A stretch of DNA of 45,141 bases from assembly GCA_009885535.1 (NCBI GenBank), contig VFKL01000078.1, positions 1-45,141 of the forward strand, written 5' to 3'. Origin of the DNA: Chitinophagaceae bacterium (GTDB lineage Bacteria > Bacteroidota > Bacteroidia > Chitinophagales > Chitinophagaceae). Positions 26,184 to 35,884 of the stretch are shown here, one piece after another. The stretch's first letter is position 1. Each line of letters opens with the position of its first letter. The position numbers and the translations under genes were made by a program. The notes beneath the pieces were generated by a model. The model saw only the letters and a program-made list of their open reading frames with translations. It did not search any database and was not told the DNA's origin.

Positions 26184-29100
26184 TTATCTAATCAATGTAA
26201 TATCTCCAGTTTTTCTAATTTTATTTCCATTGGTGAGTATGGCATCTATCGTGTATGCATAAACGTCCATTGGTTGTAATTTTCCTTTGAAATATCCATC
26301 CCATCCTTTATAAATATCATTAGATTGAAAAACCAATTGTCCCCATCTGTTATAAATTCTCCAATCTAATTTCCCAATACCAAATCCTTTGATTTTTATA
26401 ATGGCATTTTGTCCAAATTTATCTGGTGTAAATGCATTGGGCACATCCAGAAGTGGATCAATTAATGCCGATGTTGTAAGCGAAAAAGTATCGGTACATC
26501 CATATTGATTTGTAGCAATTAATGAAGTATTAAAATTTCCAGTTGAAATATATTGATGTGCCGGATTGGGGGAAATCGCCGTAATATCATCACCAAAATT
26601 CCATAAGTAAGAAACAGCGCCAGAAGATTGATTGATGAAAATAGTTGGCGTATTGGTTAGTGGTGGATTAGGCTGCCAAGTAAAACTTGCATTTGGAATA
26701 TCACGAACGATTATGGTGAAATAATCTGAAGTATCAATACGATTGCAAGTATTTGGATTTCTAGCAATGATTCTAACGGTGTATGTTCCTGGTGTTAAAA
26801 ATAATTTTGTTGGATTTTCTACATTGGTTGTGGTACCATCGCTAAACTCCCATGTCACATCATTTGAAGTAGATTGATTTTGGAATAATGCAAGATATGG
26901 CGCACATCCTTCTGGAGCTGTGCTGAGTTTGGCTTCTACCAATGGATTTACGGCAAGCGTAATGGATTTTTTATCCGGACTGTTGCAAAAATTATTATCA
27001 ATCAATGTGAGTGTAACGGTATAATTCCCAATGGCAGGATAAACATGATTCCCATTAAAAGATGTATCTGGAGCGGAACCATCACCATAATTCCATACAA
27101 AACTTTGCGCATTAAAATTTCCAAAAGTTGGGGAAGATAAATTATTAAAAGTGTAATTCAAACTCGAGCAAGGCAAAGATTTAATCGCAATGAAATCAAG
27201 TATAGCTTTATTGTTCCCAGCCTTTATTTTTAGATAGCTGGTATCTCGGATATTACATGTAGTTGAATCTTCTGCGATAATTCTAACTAAATAAGTACCA
27301 ACGGAATTATAGGTTGTAAACGTGCTGAAATTTGGGGCGTTGATGGTATCTTTTTGTCCATTCCCAAAATCCCAATAAATCCTTTTTGCTTTTATTAAAG
27401 TATCTCTAAAATCAACACGAAAAGGCACGCAACCTGCGGTGTCATTAATAACAGCATTAATTGAAGATTGAATTCCGGAAACTACACCAGCAAAATTCAT
27501 TTCAATTTTCACTGCGGCTTCGTTGCAATTTGAGCTGCCATTTATTCGTCTCCAAGCGCCTGATGTAGTAGGAAAAGTTGCACCACCATTGCAATTGGCA
27601 CACAACGCCTGATAAATAATTCCATTTTCATCAAACCTACTGGTACCGCCATCTACGTGATCCCCAGTATTTCCTTTGTATTGCCCAAAATTAGACCCAA
27701 ACAATAAAGCAGCTGCATTTTTCTTTAACACAAAAAAGTAGAAATCTTCGCCATCGGGAGCACCAACCGTGGTTAATGGATTTAATAATGGAAGTCCGAG
27801 TGTGGTTCCTGTAGTATAATTTTTGTACACGTTAATACCGCCACCCCAACCTGAAACGTATACATTTTCGCAGCGATCAACCAGAAATCCAATAGGTGAA
27901 ATGTTGGGTGCCAAAGTACCGTTTCCAAAAATGGTTGAATATACAAAATTGGACAAGTCGGGTTTTAATTTGCAAATAAATTGTGCGCTATTGGCAATGC
28001 TATAAGGCGCATTTATTACAGGCCAATTTCCTGTGGTAGTTCCCATTACATAAGGATAACCAAGCTTATCAAATTTTAGTCCGTAAATCAAATCCGTTCC
28101 AGATGTGCCTAAATAAGTTGTTTTTAAAATGCTTGAATAATTAGTTGCCAACTGCACCACAAACCCATCTGAAATACCGCCTTTAAAATTGGGATACAAA
28201 CTACCTGTTTTATTACCTGGAAGATTAGTGCTTGTTGTACCACCTGCAACACACAAATTATTTGTAATTGGATTAATGCTGGCAACAAAACAAGCATCAT
28301 CACCTGTACCTCCAAAAAAACTACCGAATAAATAACTTGATAAATCTGGATTAAATTTCAAAATCAAACCATCTTGTAACCCTCCTCCAAAAGCATTATT
28401 AGTATTTAATGACGCTCCAATTGTAGGAAAATTATTTGATTGAGTACAAGATGCCAAAACAATATTATTGTCTTTGTCAATGATTACTTCGCTCCTTGCA
28501 TCATCTCCATAATTTCTTCTTAAACGATCAGCGCCATCAGGGGATTCATACTTTGAGCGAATATTAACGCCATCATTATTTGAGCCACCTATTTTTATTG
28601 ATCCAATTAATGCGGTACCAGAAGCATTAAATTTTGTTAATACAATATCATTATTTCCACCTGGACCAATCAAAGGTTTTGTAGTTGGATAATTAGTTGA
28701 AAAAGATCTTCCAGCAACGATTAAATTTCCTTCAGCATCTACAATCATACTATGCGGTTGTTCATTACCGTTACCTCCAAGATAAGTGGCATAAACCCGA
28801 TTGGTACCATTTGAATTAAATTTAAAAATGGCAATATCATGTCCATCCAAAACACCTTCCATAACACCGCCTAAATACGTAGTTTGAAATGCACCAGTTG
28901 ACGTCAAATATCCATTTCCAAATGCAATTCCTCCCGCATAAAAACTACCATCTGGACCAGGCGTAGCCGTGTATCCCCAATTGTCTACAGCACTTCCGGT
29001 AAATGAAGAAAAAATGATTGCCGGATCTATGATTAATATTTTTGAAGGGTCGTAATCTTTTAATTTAAACCCAACTATATTGTTGTGAACTGAAAAATTA

Positions 29101-29756
29101 CAGGTTACTACATCACGAATTCCTGATAGATTTGTTTGATAGCTATACGGATACAATTCTTTCACAGAACCTGCTGCCGTTTGAATTATTAACGATTTTT
29201 GTTGCACGTACACTTTTTCTGTACCATCATATTGCATCAATATTTTTGAAGGATCACCACCAGGATAAACAATGAAATCGTATTTCAAATTTTCACCTTC
29301 ATTATAATAACGTACATCAATATTGGGGTATATATTTTTATAAGTAACGGATTGATATATTTTGCAAGCAGAAGCCCATTTTGAACGGTCATTTCCTAAA
29401 AAATAATTGTTGTACGTGTTTGTTGATTTCTCCGGTTTTATTTGTGCATTTTCAGATGCGCCTAAAAGCGAAACCCGGTAAACAGCAGAATGTAAAGTAA
29501 GTTTATCATTCAGATCCACAACGCTGTCTTTGTGGCCATGAACATAATAGGAAAGTTTTTGCCAGTCATCCTGATTGTGAAGCAATACTGAAAAACCATT
29601 TTTTTCGAGGAAAAAAGCGCCATTTTTAAAATCGCCTTTGTATTTCACCGCGTCATTCCATTGACCTTTATTTTCAACAAATTCGATTTGAGCTTGACTG
29701 TTTAGCCAAATAAAAAAAGCAAACAGAAAAGTTGATATTTTAGGCAAATTAGACAA
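26184..29756 (-). CDS. Giant secreted SBBP-propeller/PKD protein with type IX (type B) sorting domain
   Basis: 1190 residues. Signal peptide to residue ~22 (FFIWLNSQAQ), then a DUF7948-type N-terminal domain (FVENKGQWNDAVKY), a region of SBBP-type beta-propeller repeats (about 240-740; recurrent TYLGGNGNE, IVDAEGNLIVAG, SFFGGTGDD, TYLGTSGTD), four PKD modules (WDFGNG, WNYGDG, WEFSDG, WNFGDD) and the gliding-motility C-terminal domain (NAFTPDKFGQN, IYNRWGQLVFQ, WDGYFKG, DVYAYTI). The start is TTG: an in-frame TAA lies two codons upstream and there is no ATG; a second TTG three codons in (29747) is equally possible. Probably a surface adhesin or gliding-related protein. Confidence 0.9.
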   Translation of the reverse strand: MSNLPKISTFLFAFFIWLNSQAQIEFVENKGQWNDAVKYKGDFKNGAFFLEKNGFSVLLHNQDDWQKLSYYVHGHKDSVVDLNDKLTLHSAVYRVSLLGASENAQIKPEKSTNTYNNYFLGNDRSKWASACKIYQSVTYKNIYPNIDVRYYNEGENLKYDFIVYPGGDPSKILMQYDGTEKVYVQQKSLIIQTAAGSVKELYPYSYQTNLSGIRDVVTCNFSVHNNIVGFKLKDYDPSKILIIDPAIIFSSFTGSAVDNWGYTATPGPDGSFYAGGIAFGNGYLTSTGAFQTTYLGGVMEGVLDGHDIAIFKFNSNGTNRVYATYLGGNGNEQPHSMIVDAEGNLIVAGRSFSTNYPTTKPLIGPGGNNDIVLTKFNASGTALIGSIKIGGSNNDGVNIRSKYESPDGADRLRRNYGDDARSEVIIDKDNNIVLASCTQSNNFPTIGASLNTNNAFGGGLQDGLILKFNPDLSSYLFGSFFGGTGDDACFVASINPITNNLCVAGGTTSTNLPGNKTGSLYPNFKGGISDGFVVQLATNYSSILKTTYLGTSGTDLIYGLKFDKLGYPYVMGTTTGNWPVINAPYSIANSAQFICKLKPDLSNFVYSTIFGNGTLAPNISPIGFLVDRCENVYVSGWGGGINVYKNYTTGTTLGLPLLNPLTTVGAPDGEDFYFFVLKKNAAALLFGSNFGQYKGNTGDHVDGGTSRFDENGIIYQALCANCNGGATFPTTSGAWRRINGSSNCNEAAVKIEMNFAGVVSGIQSSINAVINDTAGCVPFRVDFRDTLIKAKRIYWDFGNGQKDTINAPNFSTFTTYNSVGTYLVRIIAEDSTTCNIRDTSYLKIKAGNNKAILDFIAIKSLPCSSLNYTFNNLSSPTFGNFNAQSFVWNYGDGSAPDTSFNGNHVYPAIGNYTVTLTLIDNNFCNSPDKKSITLAVNPLVEAKLSTAPEGCAPYLALFQNQSTSNDVTWEFSDGTTTNVENPTKLFLTPGTYTVRIIARNPNTCNRIDTSDYFTIIVRDIPNASFTWQPNPPLTNTPTIFINQSSGAVSYLWNFGDDITAISPNPAHQYISTGNFNTSLIATNQYGCTDTFSLTTSALIDPLLDVPNAFTPDKFGQNAIIKIKGFGIGKLDWRIYNRWGQLVFQSNDIYKGWDGYFKGKLQPMDVYAYTIDAILTNGNKIRKTGDITLIR

Positions 29757-29855
29757 GGCGAGTTATTTTATACAAAGTACAAATTAAGAATCAATAATAA
29801 AACAACTTTAATATTGAAAAGTTTAAATTCTTCAATTTTAACGAAATGAAAAATT

Positions 29856-31895
29856 CTACGAAATTTTACTCCATTGTGTTTTAGATTTTTGCAGTTGTAA
29901 ATAATTTTTAATTACTTGGTTTTCAGGAGTGTTCAACTCAAAATCTTTCTCTAAAATATTGGCTACCGAATCTCTAGCGGCTTCAAGTATATTTTTATCC
30001 GTTACAATGTTTGCCAATTTAAATAGAAGCGCACCACTTTGTCGGGTTCCTTCCATTTCTCCGGGACCACGAATCTCCAAATCTTTTTCCGCTATCTTAA
30101 ATCCATCATTGGTTTCTGTCATTATTTTCATTCTTTCTCTTGCATCGGCGGAAAGTTTATTCCCAGTAATTAAAACACAATAACTTTTTTCCGCACCTCT
30201 CCCTACTCTTCCTCTAAGTTGATGTAATTGCGACAATCCAAATTTCTCCGAGCTTTCAATAACCATAACGCTTGCGTTAGGCACATTAACCCCTACTTCA
30301 ATAACTGTTGTTCCTACCAAAATATGCGTATCTCCTGTTACGAATTTAATCATATTCGACTCTTTCAAATCCGGAGTTTGTTTTCCATGAACCATACTAA
30401 TCCAATATTTCGGCTCAGGGAAAAAAGATTTCACTTCTTCGAATCCTTTCATTAAATTTTCATAATCCATTTTACTACTTTCTTCTATCAATGGATAAAT
30501 GACGTATGCCTGTCTGCCAAGTTTCAACTGTTCTTTTATAAAGTCCATCACTTGTGGCCTTCCGTTTTCAAATCGATGAACGGTAGTGATGGGTTGTCTT
30601 CCAGGTGGCAATTCATCGATTATACTATAATCCAAATCACCATAAGCCGTTAATGCCAATGTACGGGGAATAGGTGTAGCCGTCATCACCAACACATGTG
30701 GCGGAATACTGTTCTTTTTCCAAATTTTCGCCCTTTGAGCCACACCAAATTTATGTTGTTCATCTACAACAGCATATCCTAAATTTTTAAAAATTACTTT
30801 ATCTTCAATAACGGCATGTGTACCAATTAATATTTGCACAGCTCCATCTGCACAGCCAGCTAATATTGGCTTTCTATTTTTCGCTTTTGTTGAACCGGTA
30901 AGCAATTGAACGTTTATATCGATATTTTTCAATTGTTCTTTTATGGTATTAAAATGTTGTTGTGCCAAGATTTCAGTTGGTGCCATGAGCACACTTTGGA
31001 AGTTGTTATCAGCGGCTATCAACATCGATAATAAGGCAACCATTGTTTTTCCACTTCCAACATCCCCTTGTAACAATCGGTTCATTTGGCGCGCACTAGC
31101 CGTATCTTTTCTGATTTCTTTTAATACTCTTTTTTGTGCACCGGTTAATTGAAAAGGCATTTCGTTTTCGTAAAAATTTGTAAACAATTCGCCAACTTTT
31201 TCAAAAACCAAACCACGGCTAAATTGTTGTCGACCAAGCTTAATCAATTGAATAGAAAATTGCGCAAAAAAAAGCTCTTCGAACTTCAACCTACGCGTAG
31301 CCTGATGAAAATTAGACATGTTGGTAGGAAGATGGATTTGCTGATAAGCTTGAAATCGACCAATCAATTTATACTGTTGTAAAATATTTTCTGGAAGGTT
31401 TTCAAAAACGTCTTTTTCTGAAATTTGTTTAAATAATTCTTGAGTTAGATTACCAATTGCTTTTGCATGTAATCCTTTTGCCTTAAGCTTTTCAGTTGTG
31501 GGATAGATGGGTTCTAAATAAGATTTTCCAGTTGCATTTTGTGTAGTGTACACTTCCAAATCCGGATGTGCAATTTGTGGCTTTCCCATAAAAAACCCAA
31601 CCTTCCCAAAAATCAAATATGCTTTTCCAACTTGTAATAGTTTTTCTACCCAGCCAATTCCTTGAAACCAAACCAATTCAATAATTCCCGTTTGATCTTT
31701 TAAATGTGCAACCAATCTTTTACTTCGTTGTGTACCAAGGATTTCAAAATCCAAAAGTATTCCTGCAACCTGTGCGTATTCGGTATTATGATTTAAACTT
31801 ACAATGGTGTCAACATGGGTTTTATCGATATGCCGGTGGGGAAAATGTTCCAGTAAATCTTTAAACGTAAAGATGTGTAATTCTTTACGCAACAA
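29856..31895 (-). CDS. recG: ATP-dependent DNA helicase RecG
   Basis: Branch-migration helicase that remodels stalled forks and Holliday junctions. It shows the OB-fold wedge domain (about 50-140), helicase motif I GDVGSGKT, DEQHKFG (motif II), MTATPIPRTLA (III), GTTVIEVGVNVPNA (V) and QLRGRVGRG (VI), plus the TRG-like end LEIRGPGEMEGTRQSG. The annotated start is a TTG at 31895, but the same frame stays open to a stop at 31983-31985 and encodes NILSSPIEYLKGVTTFKGDL, the conserved RecG N-terminus. No ATG, GTG or TTG lies in that extension, so the real start may be a rare codon (ATT near 31967 or 31973). The gene follows the DEAD-box helicase on the same strand. Confidence 0.94.
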   Translation of the reverse strand: MLRKELHIFTFKDLLEHFPHRHIDKTHVDTIVSLNHNTEYAQVAGILLDFEILGTQRSKRLVAHLKDQTGIIELVWFQGIGWVEKLLQVGKAYLIFGKVGFFMGKPQIAHPDLEVYTTQNATGKSYLEPIYPTTEKLKAKGLHAKAIGNLTQELFKQISEKDVFENLPENILQQYKLIGRFQAYQQIHLPTNMSNFHQATRRLKFEELFFAQFSIQLIKLGRQQFSRGLVFEKVGELFTNFYENEMPFQLTGAQKRVLKEIRKDTASARQMNRLLQGDVGSGKTMVALLSMLIAADNNFQSVLMAPTEILAQQHFNTIKEQLKNIDINVQLLTGSTKAKNRKPILAGCADGAVQILIGTHAVIEDKVIFKNLGYAVVDEQHKFGVAQRAKIWKKNSIPPHVLVMTATPIPRTLALTAYGDLDYSIIDELPPGRQPITTVHRFENGRPQVMDFIKEQLKLGRQAYVIYPLIEESSKMDYENLMKGFEEVKSFFPEPKYWISMVHGKQTPDLKESNMIKFVTGDTHILVGTTVIEVGVNVPNASVMVIESSEKFGLSQLHQLRGRVGRGAEKSYCVLITGNKLSADARERMKIMTETNDGFKIAEKDLEIRGPGEMEGTRQSGALLFKLANIVTDKNILEAARDSVANILEKDFELNTPENQVIKNYLQLQKSKTQWSKIS

Positions 31896-32026
31896 ATCAC
31901 CTTTGAAGGTAGTAACCCCTTTTAGATATTCTATGGGTGAAGATAATATGTTTGAATTTGCTGAAATAAGAATTGACTTTATTTACAAAGGTATTGAAGC
32001 AAACCAATTAATTATAATTGCAATTT

Positions 32027-33229
32027 CTATTTTTTGTTGAAATGATTTCTACGTTTTGAATGATGATTTGAATGACTTGTTGACCTTTCGGGTGTTTCTC
32101 CCAATTCTTTAGGTACTTCACCTTTGGGAACTTCATATCCCAATAATTGTTCAATAACGGTAAGCTTTTTTTGTTCAGCTACATTTACAAGTGTATATGC
32201 AGAGCCTTTGGCTCTCGCGCGCGCAGTTCTACCAATACGATGTACATAATCTTCCCCATCATGTGGCACATCAAAATTGATCACCAATTCAATATTATCA
32301 ATATCAATTCCTCGGCTTAAAATATCTGTAGCTATTAGAATAGGCAGTCTGCCACTTCTAAAATCACTAAGTACAGATTCCCGTTTATCTTGATCTAAAT
32401 CACTATGAATTTCATCTGCTTTAAAAGACAATCGTTTCAACTCTTTGGTCAATTGTTTTACACTGAGTTTGCTGCTACAGAAAATCAATGTATTGTCGAA
32501 ATTGGTTTGTTTAAGTAAAAAAGAAACGAGCGGAATTTTTTGAGGCTCGTAAATTAAATACACCAACTGATTGATTTTTTCTGGTGGTTTAGAAATGGCA
32601 ATATTGATTTCAATGGGTTGATGTAAAATAGATTTGGCTAACGTGCGGATTTTGGGTGGCATGGTAGCTGAAAACAAAAGATTCTGACGTTTTTGTGGTA
32701 AATGTTTAATCACAAACATAATATCGTCATAAAAGCCCATATCCAACATTCTATCTGCTTCATCTAACACCAAATATTTTAAATCCTGCAATTTTACATA
32801 GCCCATTTTTATATGAGAAAGCATTTTCCCTGGCGTGCAAACCACAATATCAGCACCCATACTTAATGCTTTTTTTTCTTGTATAAACGCATTTCCATCT
32901 CCACCACCATAAACAGCGATTGAACTGATACCTGCGAAATAACCAAAACCTTCTAAATGTTGTGCTATTTGAATCGCAAGTTCACGGGTTGGCACAATGA
33001 CCAAAGCTGTAATTGAATTGGTTGTGAGCGGTGTGGTTAGAATATTTTGAATCAAGGGCAATAAAAAAGCAGCCGTTTTTCCTGTTCCGGTTTGAGCAGC
33101 AGCGATAATGTCTTTACCAGCCAAAATATGTGGAATTACTTCTTGTTGAACAGGTGTAGCTTCTTCGTATCCAGCAGCATCTATCCCTTCCATCAAACGA
33201 TTGTCGAAATTAAAATCTAAAAATTTCAA
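32027..33229 (-). CDS. DEAD-box ATP-dependent RNA helicase (RhlE-like)
   Basis: A 400-residue RNA helicase. Motifs in order: the Q motif region (FDNRLMEGIDAAGYEEATPVQ), Walker A AAQTGTGKT (44-52), PTRELA (Ia), TPGK (Ib), VLDEADRMLDMGF (II), SAT (III), LIFCSSK (IV), ATDILSRGIDI (V) and HRIGRTARA (VI). A short basic tail rich in His, Ser and Arg ends the protein, as in RhlE-type enzymes of Bacteroidota. It acts in ribosome assembly or RNA turnover, often in the cold. The start is a TTG; no upstream ATG exists before the in-frame stop, and an internal Met13 would cut the Q-motif region. Upstream of recG, gap 40-130 bp. Confidence 0.95.
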   Translation of the reverse strand: MKFLDFNFDNRLMEGIDAAGYEEATPVQQEVIPHILAGKDIIAAAQTGTGKTAAFLLPLIQNILTTPLTTNSITALVIVPTRELAIQIAQHLEGFGYFAGISSIAVYGGGDGNAFIQEKKALSMGADIVVCTPGKMLSHIKMGYVKLQDLKYLVLDEADRMLDMGFYDDIMFVIKHLPQKRQNLLFSATMPPKIRTLAKSILHQPIEINIAISKPPEKINQLVYLIYEPQKIPLVSFLLKQTNFDNTLIFCSSKLSVKQLTKELKRLSFKADEIHSDLDQDKRESVLSDFRSGRLPILIATDILSRGIDIDNIELVINFDVPHDGEDYVHRIGRTARARAKGSAYTLVNVAEQKKLTVIEQLLGYEVPKGEVPKELGETPERSTSHSNHHSKRRNHFNKK

Positions 33230-33277
33230 ATGATTATTTTTTGAACGAAGTTAAACAATAATATCCTTGATTCTTAA

Positions 33278-33387
33278 ACCATGTTGAAATGCATTATAGT
33301 CAGCTATTTAATGGTATAGTGTCGATTGGATAGCTGTTTGGGACAATTTCGTCGGGCAATTGCAGATATCAGTTCGGTATTAAACGT
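33278..33387 (+). repeat. Dispersed ~110-bp intergenic repeat, copy B
   Basis: Second copy of the element at 17055-17164, same orientation on the plus strand. Core identical at 33323-33350. The hairpin of copy A is kept as GCTAT-TTA-ATGGT (33303-33315): two base changes turn Watson-Crick pairs into G-U pairs and do not break the stem. This copy lies between the divergent DEAD-box and CvfB-like genes and ends about 20 bp before the latter's ATG. Confidence 0.8.
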
Positions 33388-33407
33388 ATCTTGCAATAAA
33401 AAATAAG

Positions 33408-34247
33408 ATGATTAAAGTAGGTACATACAATCAAATGAAAGTTTTAAGGGCTGTAGAGTTTGGCGTGTATTTAGATGATGGAAATGAAGGCATTTTATTA
33501 CCCAAAAGATTTGTGCCCACTAACTTAAAACCAGGCGACGAAATTGAAGTATTTATTTATCATGATGGTGATGAAAGGTTGATTGCTACTACTCAAAAGC
33601 CAAAAGGAATACTTGGCGATATTGTAAAATTAGCCGTTGTAAGTATAAATGCACAGGGTGCGTTTTTAGATTGGGGACTTATGAAAGATATATTCGTACC
33701 TATTTCTCAGCAACAACAGAAAATGATTCCCAAAGGTGAGTATTTGGTAAAAATTGTATTGGATGAACAAACAGGACGTATTGCAGCTACGGAAAGAATT
33801 GAACGTTTTTTAAGCAATGAAAACTTAACGGTTTCTGAACTTGAAGAAGTGGATTTGTTGGTGTATAGAAGAACCGATATTGGATATGTAGTCATCATCA
33901 ATAACATACATACAGGCGTTTTACATCACAATGAAATTTATAGAAACATCACGTCTGGCGATTCTTTTAAAGGTTTCGTAAAAAAAATACACCCAAAAGA
34001 AAACAAAATAGATGTCGCTGTTGGAAAATCTGGATACAAGAGAGTAGAAGATGAAACGAGTAAAATCCTTCGTTTATTAAACGAGAACAATGGCTTTCTT
34101 CCTTACAACGACAAAAGCAATCCGGATGACATTTATGCTGTTTTTGAAATGAGTAAAAAGACGTTCAAAATGACCATTGGAAATCTGTATAAAAAAAGAA
34201 TGATCAATATTGATGAAAAGGGAATTTGGATTGTTAAGGAAGTATAA
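33408..34247 (+). CDS. CvfB-like S1-domain RNA-binding protein
   Basis: A 279-residue protein of the CvfB/YitL family, which contain tandem S1-type OB folds and a winged helix for RNA binding. Visible: a first S1-like fold (about 1-65, GVYLDDGNEGILLPKRFVP), a second (about 68-140, VSINAQGAFLDWGLMKDIFVP), a third (about 145-210, YRRTDIGYVVIINNIHTGVL) and a C-terminal winged helix (about 215-279, ILRLLNENNGFLPYND...MTIGNLYKKRMINI). CvfB in Staphylococcus influences virulence-gene expression; in Bacteroidota the role is undefined. Preceded by dispersed repeat copy B. Confidence 0.9.
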   Translation: MIKVGTYNQMKVLRAVEFGVYLDDGNEGILLPKRFVPTNLKPGDEIEVFIYHDGDERLIATTQKPKGILGDIVKLAVVSINAQGAFLDWGLMKDIFVPISQQQQKMIPKGEYLVKIVLDEQTGRIAATERIERFLSNENLTVSELEEVDLLVYRRTDIGYVVIINNIHTGVLHHNEIYRNITSGDSFKGFVKKIHPKENKIDVAVGKSGYKRVEDETSKILRLLNENNGFLPYNDKSNPDDIYAVFEMSKKTFKMTIGNLYKKRMINIDEKGIWIVKEV

Positions 34248-34282
34248 AATGAATTAAGAAGGCAATCAGTAAAATCAACATT

Positions 34283-35380
34283 TTAATAGTACTCTAACAA
34301 TACAATTTTCCCAAAATCGTTTAATATCCCTTCGTCCACAAATTCAATATCTCCACCACTTTCAATTACCTTTTCAATAATATCATCTACAGCGTCTTTG
34401 ATGAAAAAATTGCTGGTTAAAGAATTTTCCTTTTTATAAATCACTTCTTTATTAGCGCCATGTTCAGCAGGGAAATAAAAATTCTTTTCTACAATAAGCA
34501 AGCGACCTCGGTTTTGAACAGATGCTTTCCATACTTCATTAATGCCAACCGCTAATTTCTTTTTGCCATACGCATCATCAATCAAACCCATTAATCTTTT
34601 CTGATGAATGATTTTCCAATTTTTAATGTAGGGTTTCATTACCTCTTGAAATTCGAATTCTGATTTCTCTTCAAAATTTCCATGAATGTAATCAATTACA
34701 TGCTGCGTGTTATGGGTAATGGATTTAAATTGTCCGAGTGTTTTTGGTGTACCCATAACAAAAATAGGTAGCTTATAGGTTTTCAATAAAATAGACAACC
34801 CATTGTCAGTATGCATCAGAAATTTATTGATTAAAATTTCTTTTCGCTTTTTTTCGTCGCTAAAATTGGCCACGCTTTCGGAAATATCATTTTTATACGC
34901 ATCAATATTATCAGGCATGTTAGAGGTTATACGAATAAACTTAGTAGTATTTCCTAAATATATTTTTGTCCATTTATTGCTCAATACCACCAATAAATAT
35001 TTATGAATTTCTTTTTTACTATAAATCAAATCTCTGATTTCAAATGAATCGTCGATAATGATTTTTTCTTCAACAGGAATATCGAGGTAATAAATTTTTT
35101 CAATTAATGGAGATATGAAAATGGCTACAGATTTCTTATGTGTATTATAATTTAAACCATCTAATATTAGGTTCAGTTTATTTAAAACAGGCAAATACTT
35201 ATCTTCTGGATAATTCAATTCCAATTCTTTCTCCATTTTATTTTTAGCCATTTTAAGTTTATAATCCAACTCTTTCTTCAAACCGATTTTTGGCTCAAAT
35301 GGCATTATAATTGAAATACAAGGCAAATACTTTGGCGAATTTAATACTGCTTCAAAAGAATCTTTAAGTTGCGTTTCCAT
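34283..35380 (-). CDS. baeRF-family protein (bacterial archaeo-eukaryotic release factor relative)
   Basis: A 365-residue cytoplasmic protein. The pattern of an N-terminal alpha/beta domain (YLPCISIIMPFEP, HKKSVAIFISP), a central domain (KYLLVVLSNKWTKIYLG) and a C-terminal L7Ae/eRF1-domain-3-like part (LLIVEKNFYFPAEHG, DIIEKVIESGGDIEFVDE) fits the baeRF group, related to eRF1/Pelota. Some members are now described as ribosome hibernation or rescue factors. There is no GGQ motif, so it is not a peptide-release factor. It is downstream of a small membrane-protein gene (29-bp gap) and opens the stress-gene island. Family call is from memory of such proteins; function is inferred. Confidence 0.75.
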   Translation of the reverse strand: METQLKDSFEAVLNSPKYLPCISIIMPFEPKIGLKKELDYKLKMAKNKMEKELELNYPEDKYLPVLNKLNLILDGLNYNTHKKSVAIFISPLIEKIYYLDIPVEEKIIIDDSFEIRDLIYSKKEIHKYLLVVLSNKWTKIYLGNTTKFIRITSNMPDNIDAYKNDISESVANFSDEKKRKEILINKFLMHTDNGLSILLKTYKLPIFVMGTPKTLGQFKSITHNTQHVIDYIHGNFEEKSEFEFQEVMKPYIKNWKIIHQKRLMGLIDDAYGKKKLAVGINEVWKASVQNRGRLLIVEKNFYFPAEHGANKEVIYKKENSLTSNFFIKDAVDDIIEKVIESGGDIEFVDEGILNDFGKIVLLEYY

Positions 35381-35409
35381 AATTTTTAATTTTTAGTTAG
35401 AAAATACAT

Positions 35410-35796
35410 TTAGATTAATTCTTTGCCTTTTAATTGTATTGAAATAAATATGATTAAAGTACCTATTGTTAAAATAATTACATCAATCCATCGTGATGAT
35501 TCAATTAAAATAAACTGTGTTACAATCCAAATTATCAATAAAACACCTCCCGCTATTGACCAATTAAATTTTGATTTATGGTTTATAAAAAGATAAAATA
35601 TAGCTATGGTATTGCTAATTCCTACGGTTAAAAACAATAATAACCCAGGCATTCTAAAGTCTTTAAATGATGTAGTTTTTAAAATAGCTATGTTGGAGTT
35701 AATCATTGTTCCGTCCGGTACAGACATCATCATAAATCCTATCATTAATGACAAGACGCATACAGTGGAAGAAAGTATAATTAATGTTGTTTTCAT
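35410..35796 (-). CDS. Small four-helix membrane protein of unknown function
   Basis: 128 residues with four hydrophobic segments: about 5-25 (LIILSSTVCVLSLMIGFMMM), 50-72 (GLLLFLTVGISNTIAIFYLF), 78-98 and 102-122. The loop between helices 1 and 2 carries PDGTMINSN and FRMPGL. No catalytic motif. Upstream of the baeRF-like gene on the same strand with a 29-bp gap, so probably one transcript, suggesting a shared stress context. I do not recognise a named family. Confidence 0.72.
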   Translation of the reverse strand: MKTTLIILSSTVCVLSLMIGFMMMSVPDGTMINSNIAILKTTSFKDFRMPGLLLFLTVGISNTIAIFYLFINHKSKFNWSIAGGVLLIIWIVTQFILIESSRWIDVIILTIGTLIIFISIQLKGKELI

Positions 35797-35884
35797 AAGA
35801 CAATTAAAAATTTAAAAGTCGAAATTTTAAAAACCTAAATTGCGTTTTTTAACCAGCATCCAGTATTTAGTATCCAACTTCCCC

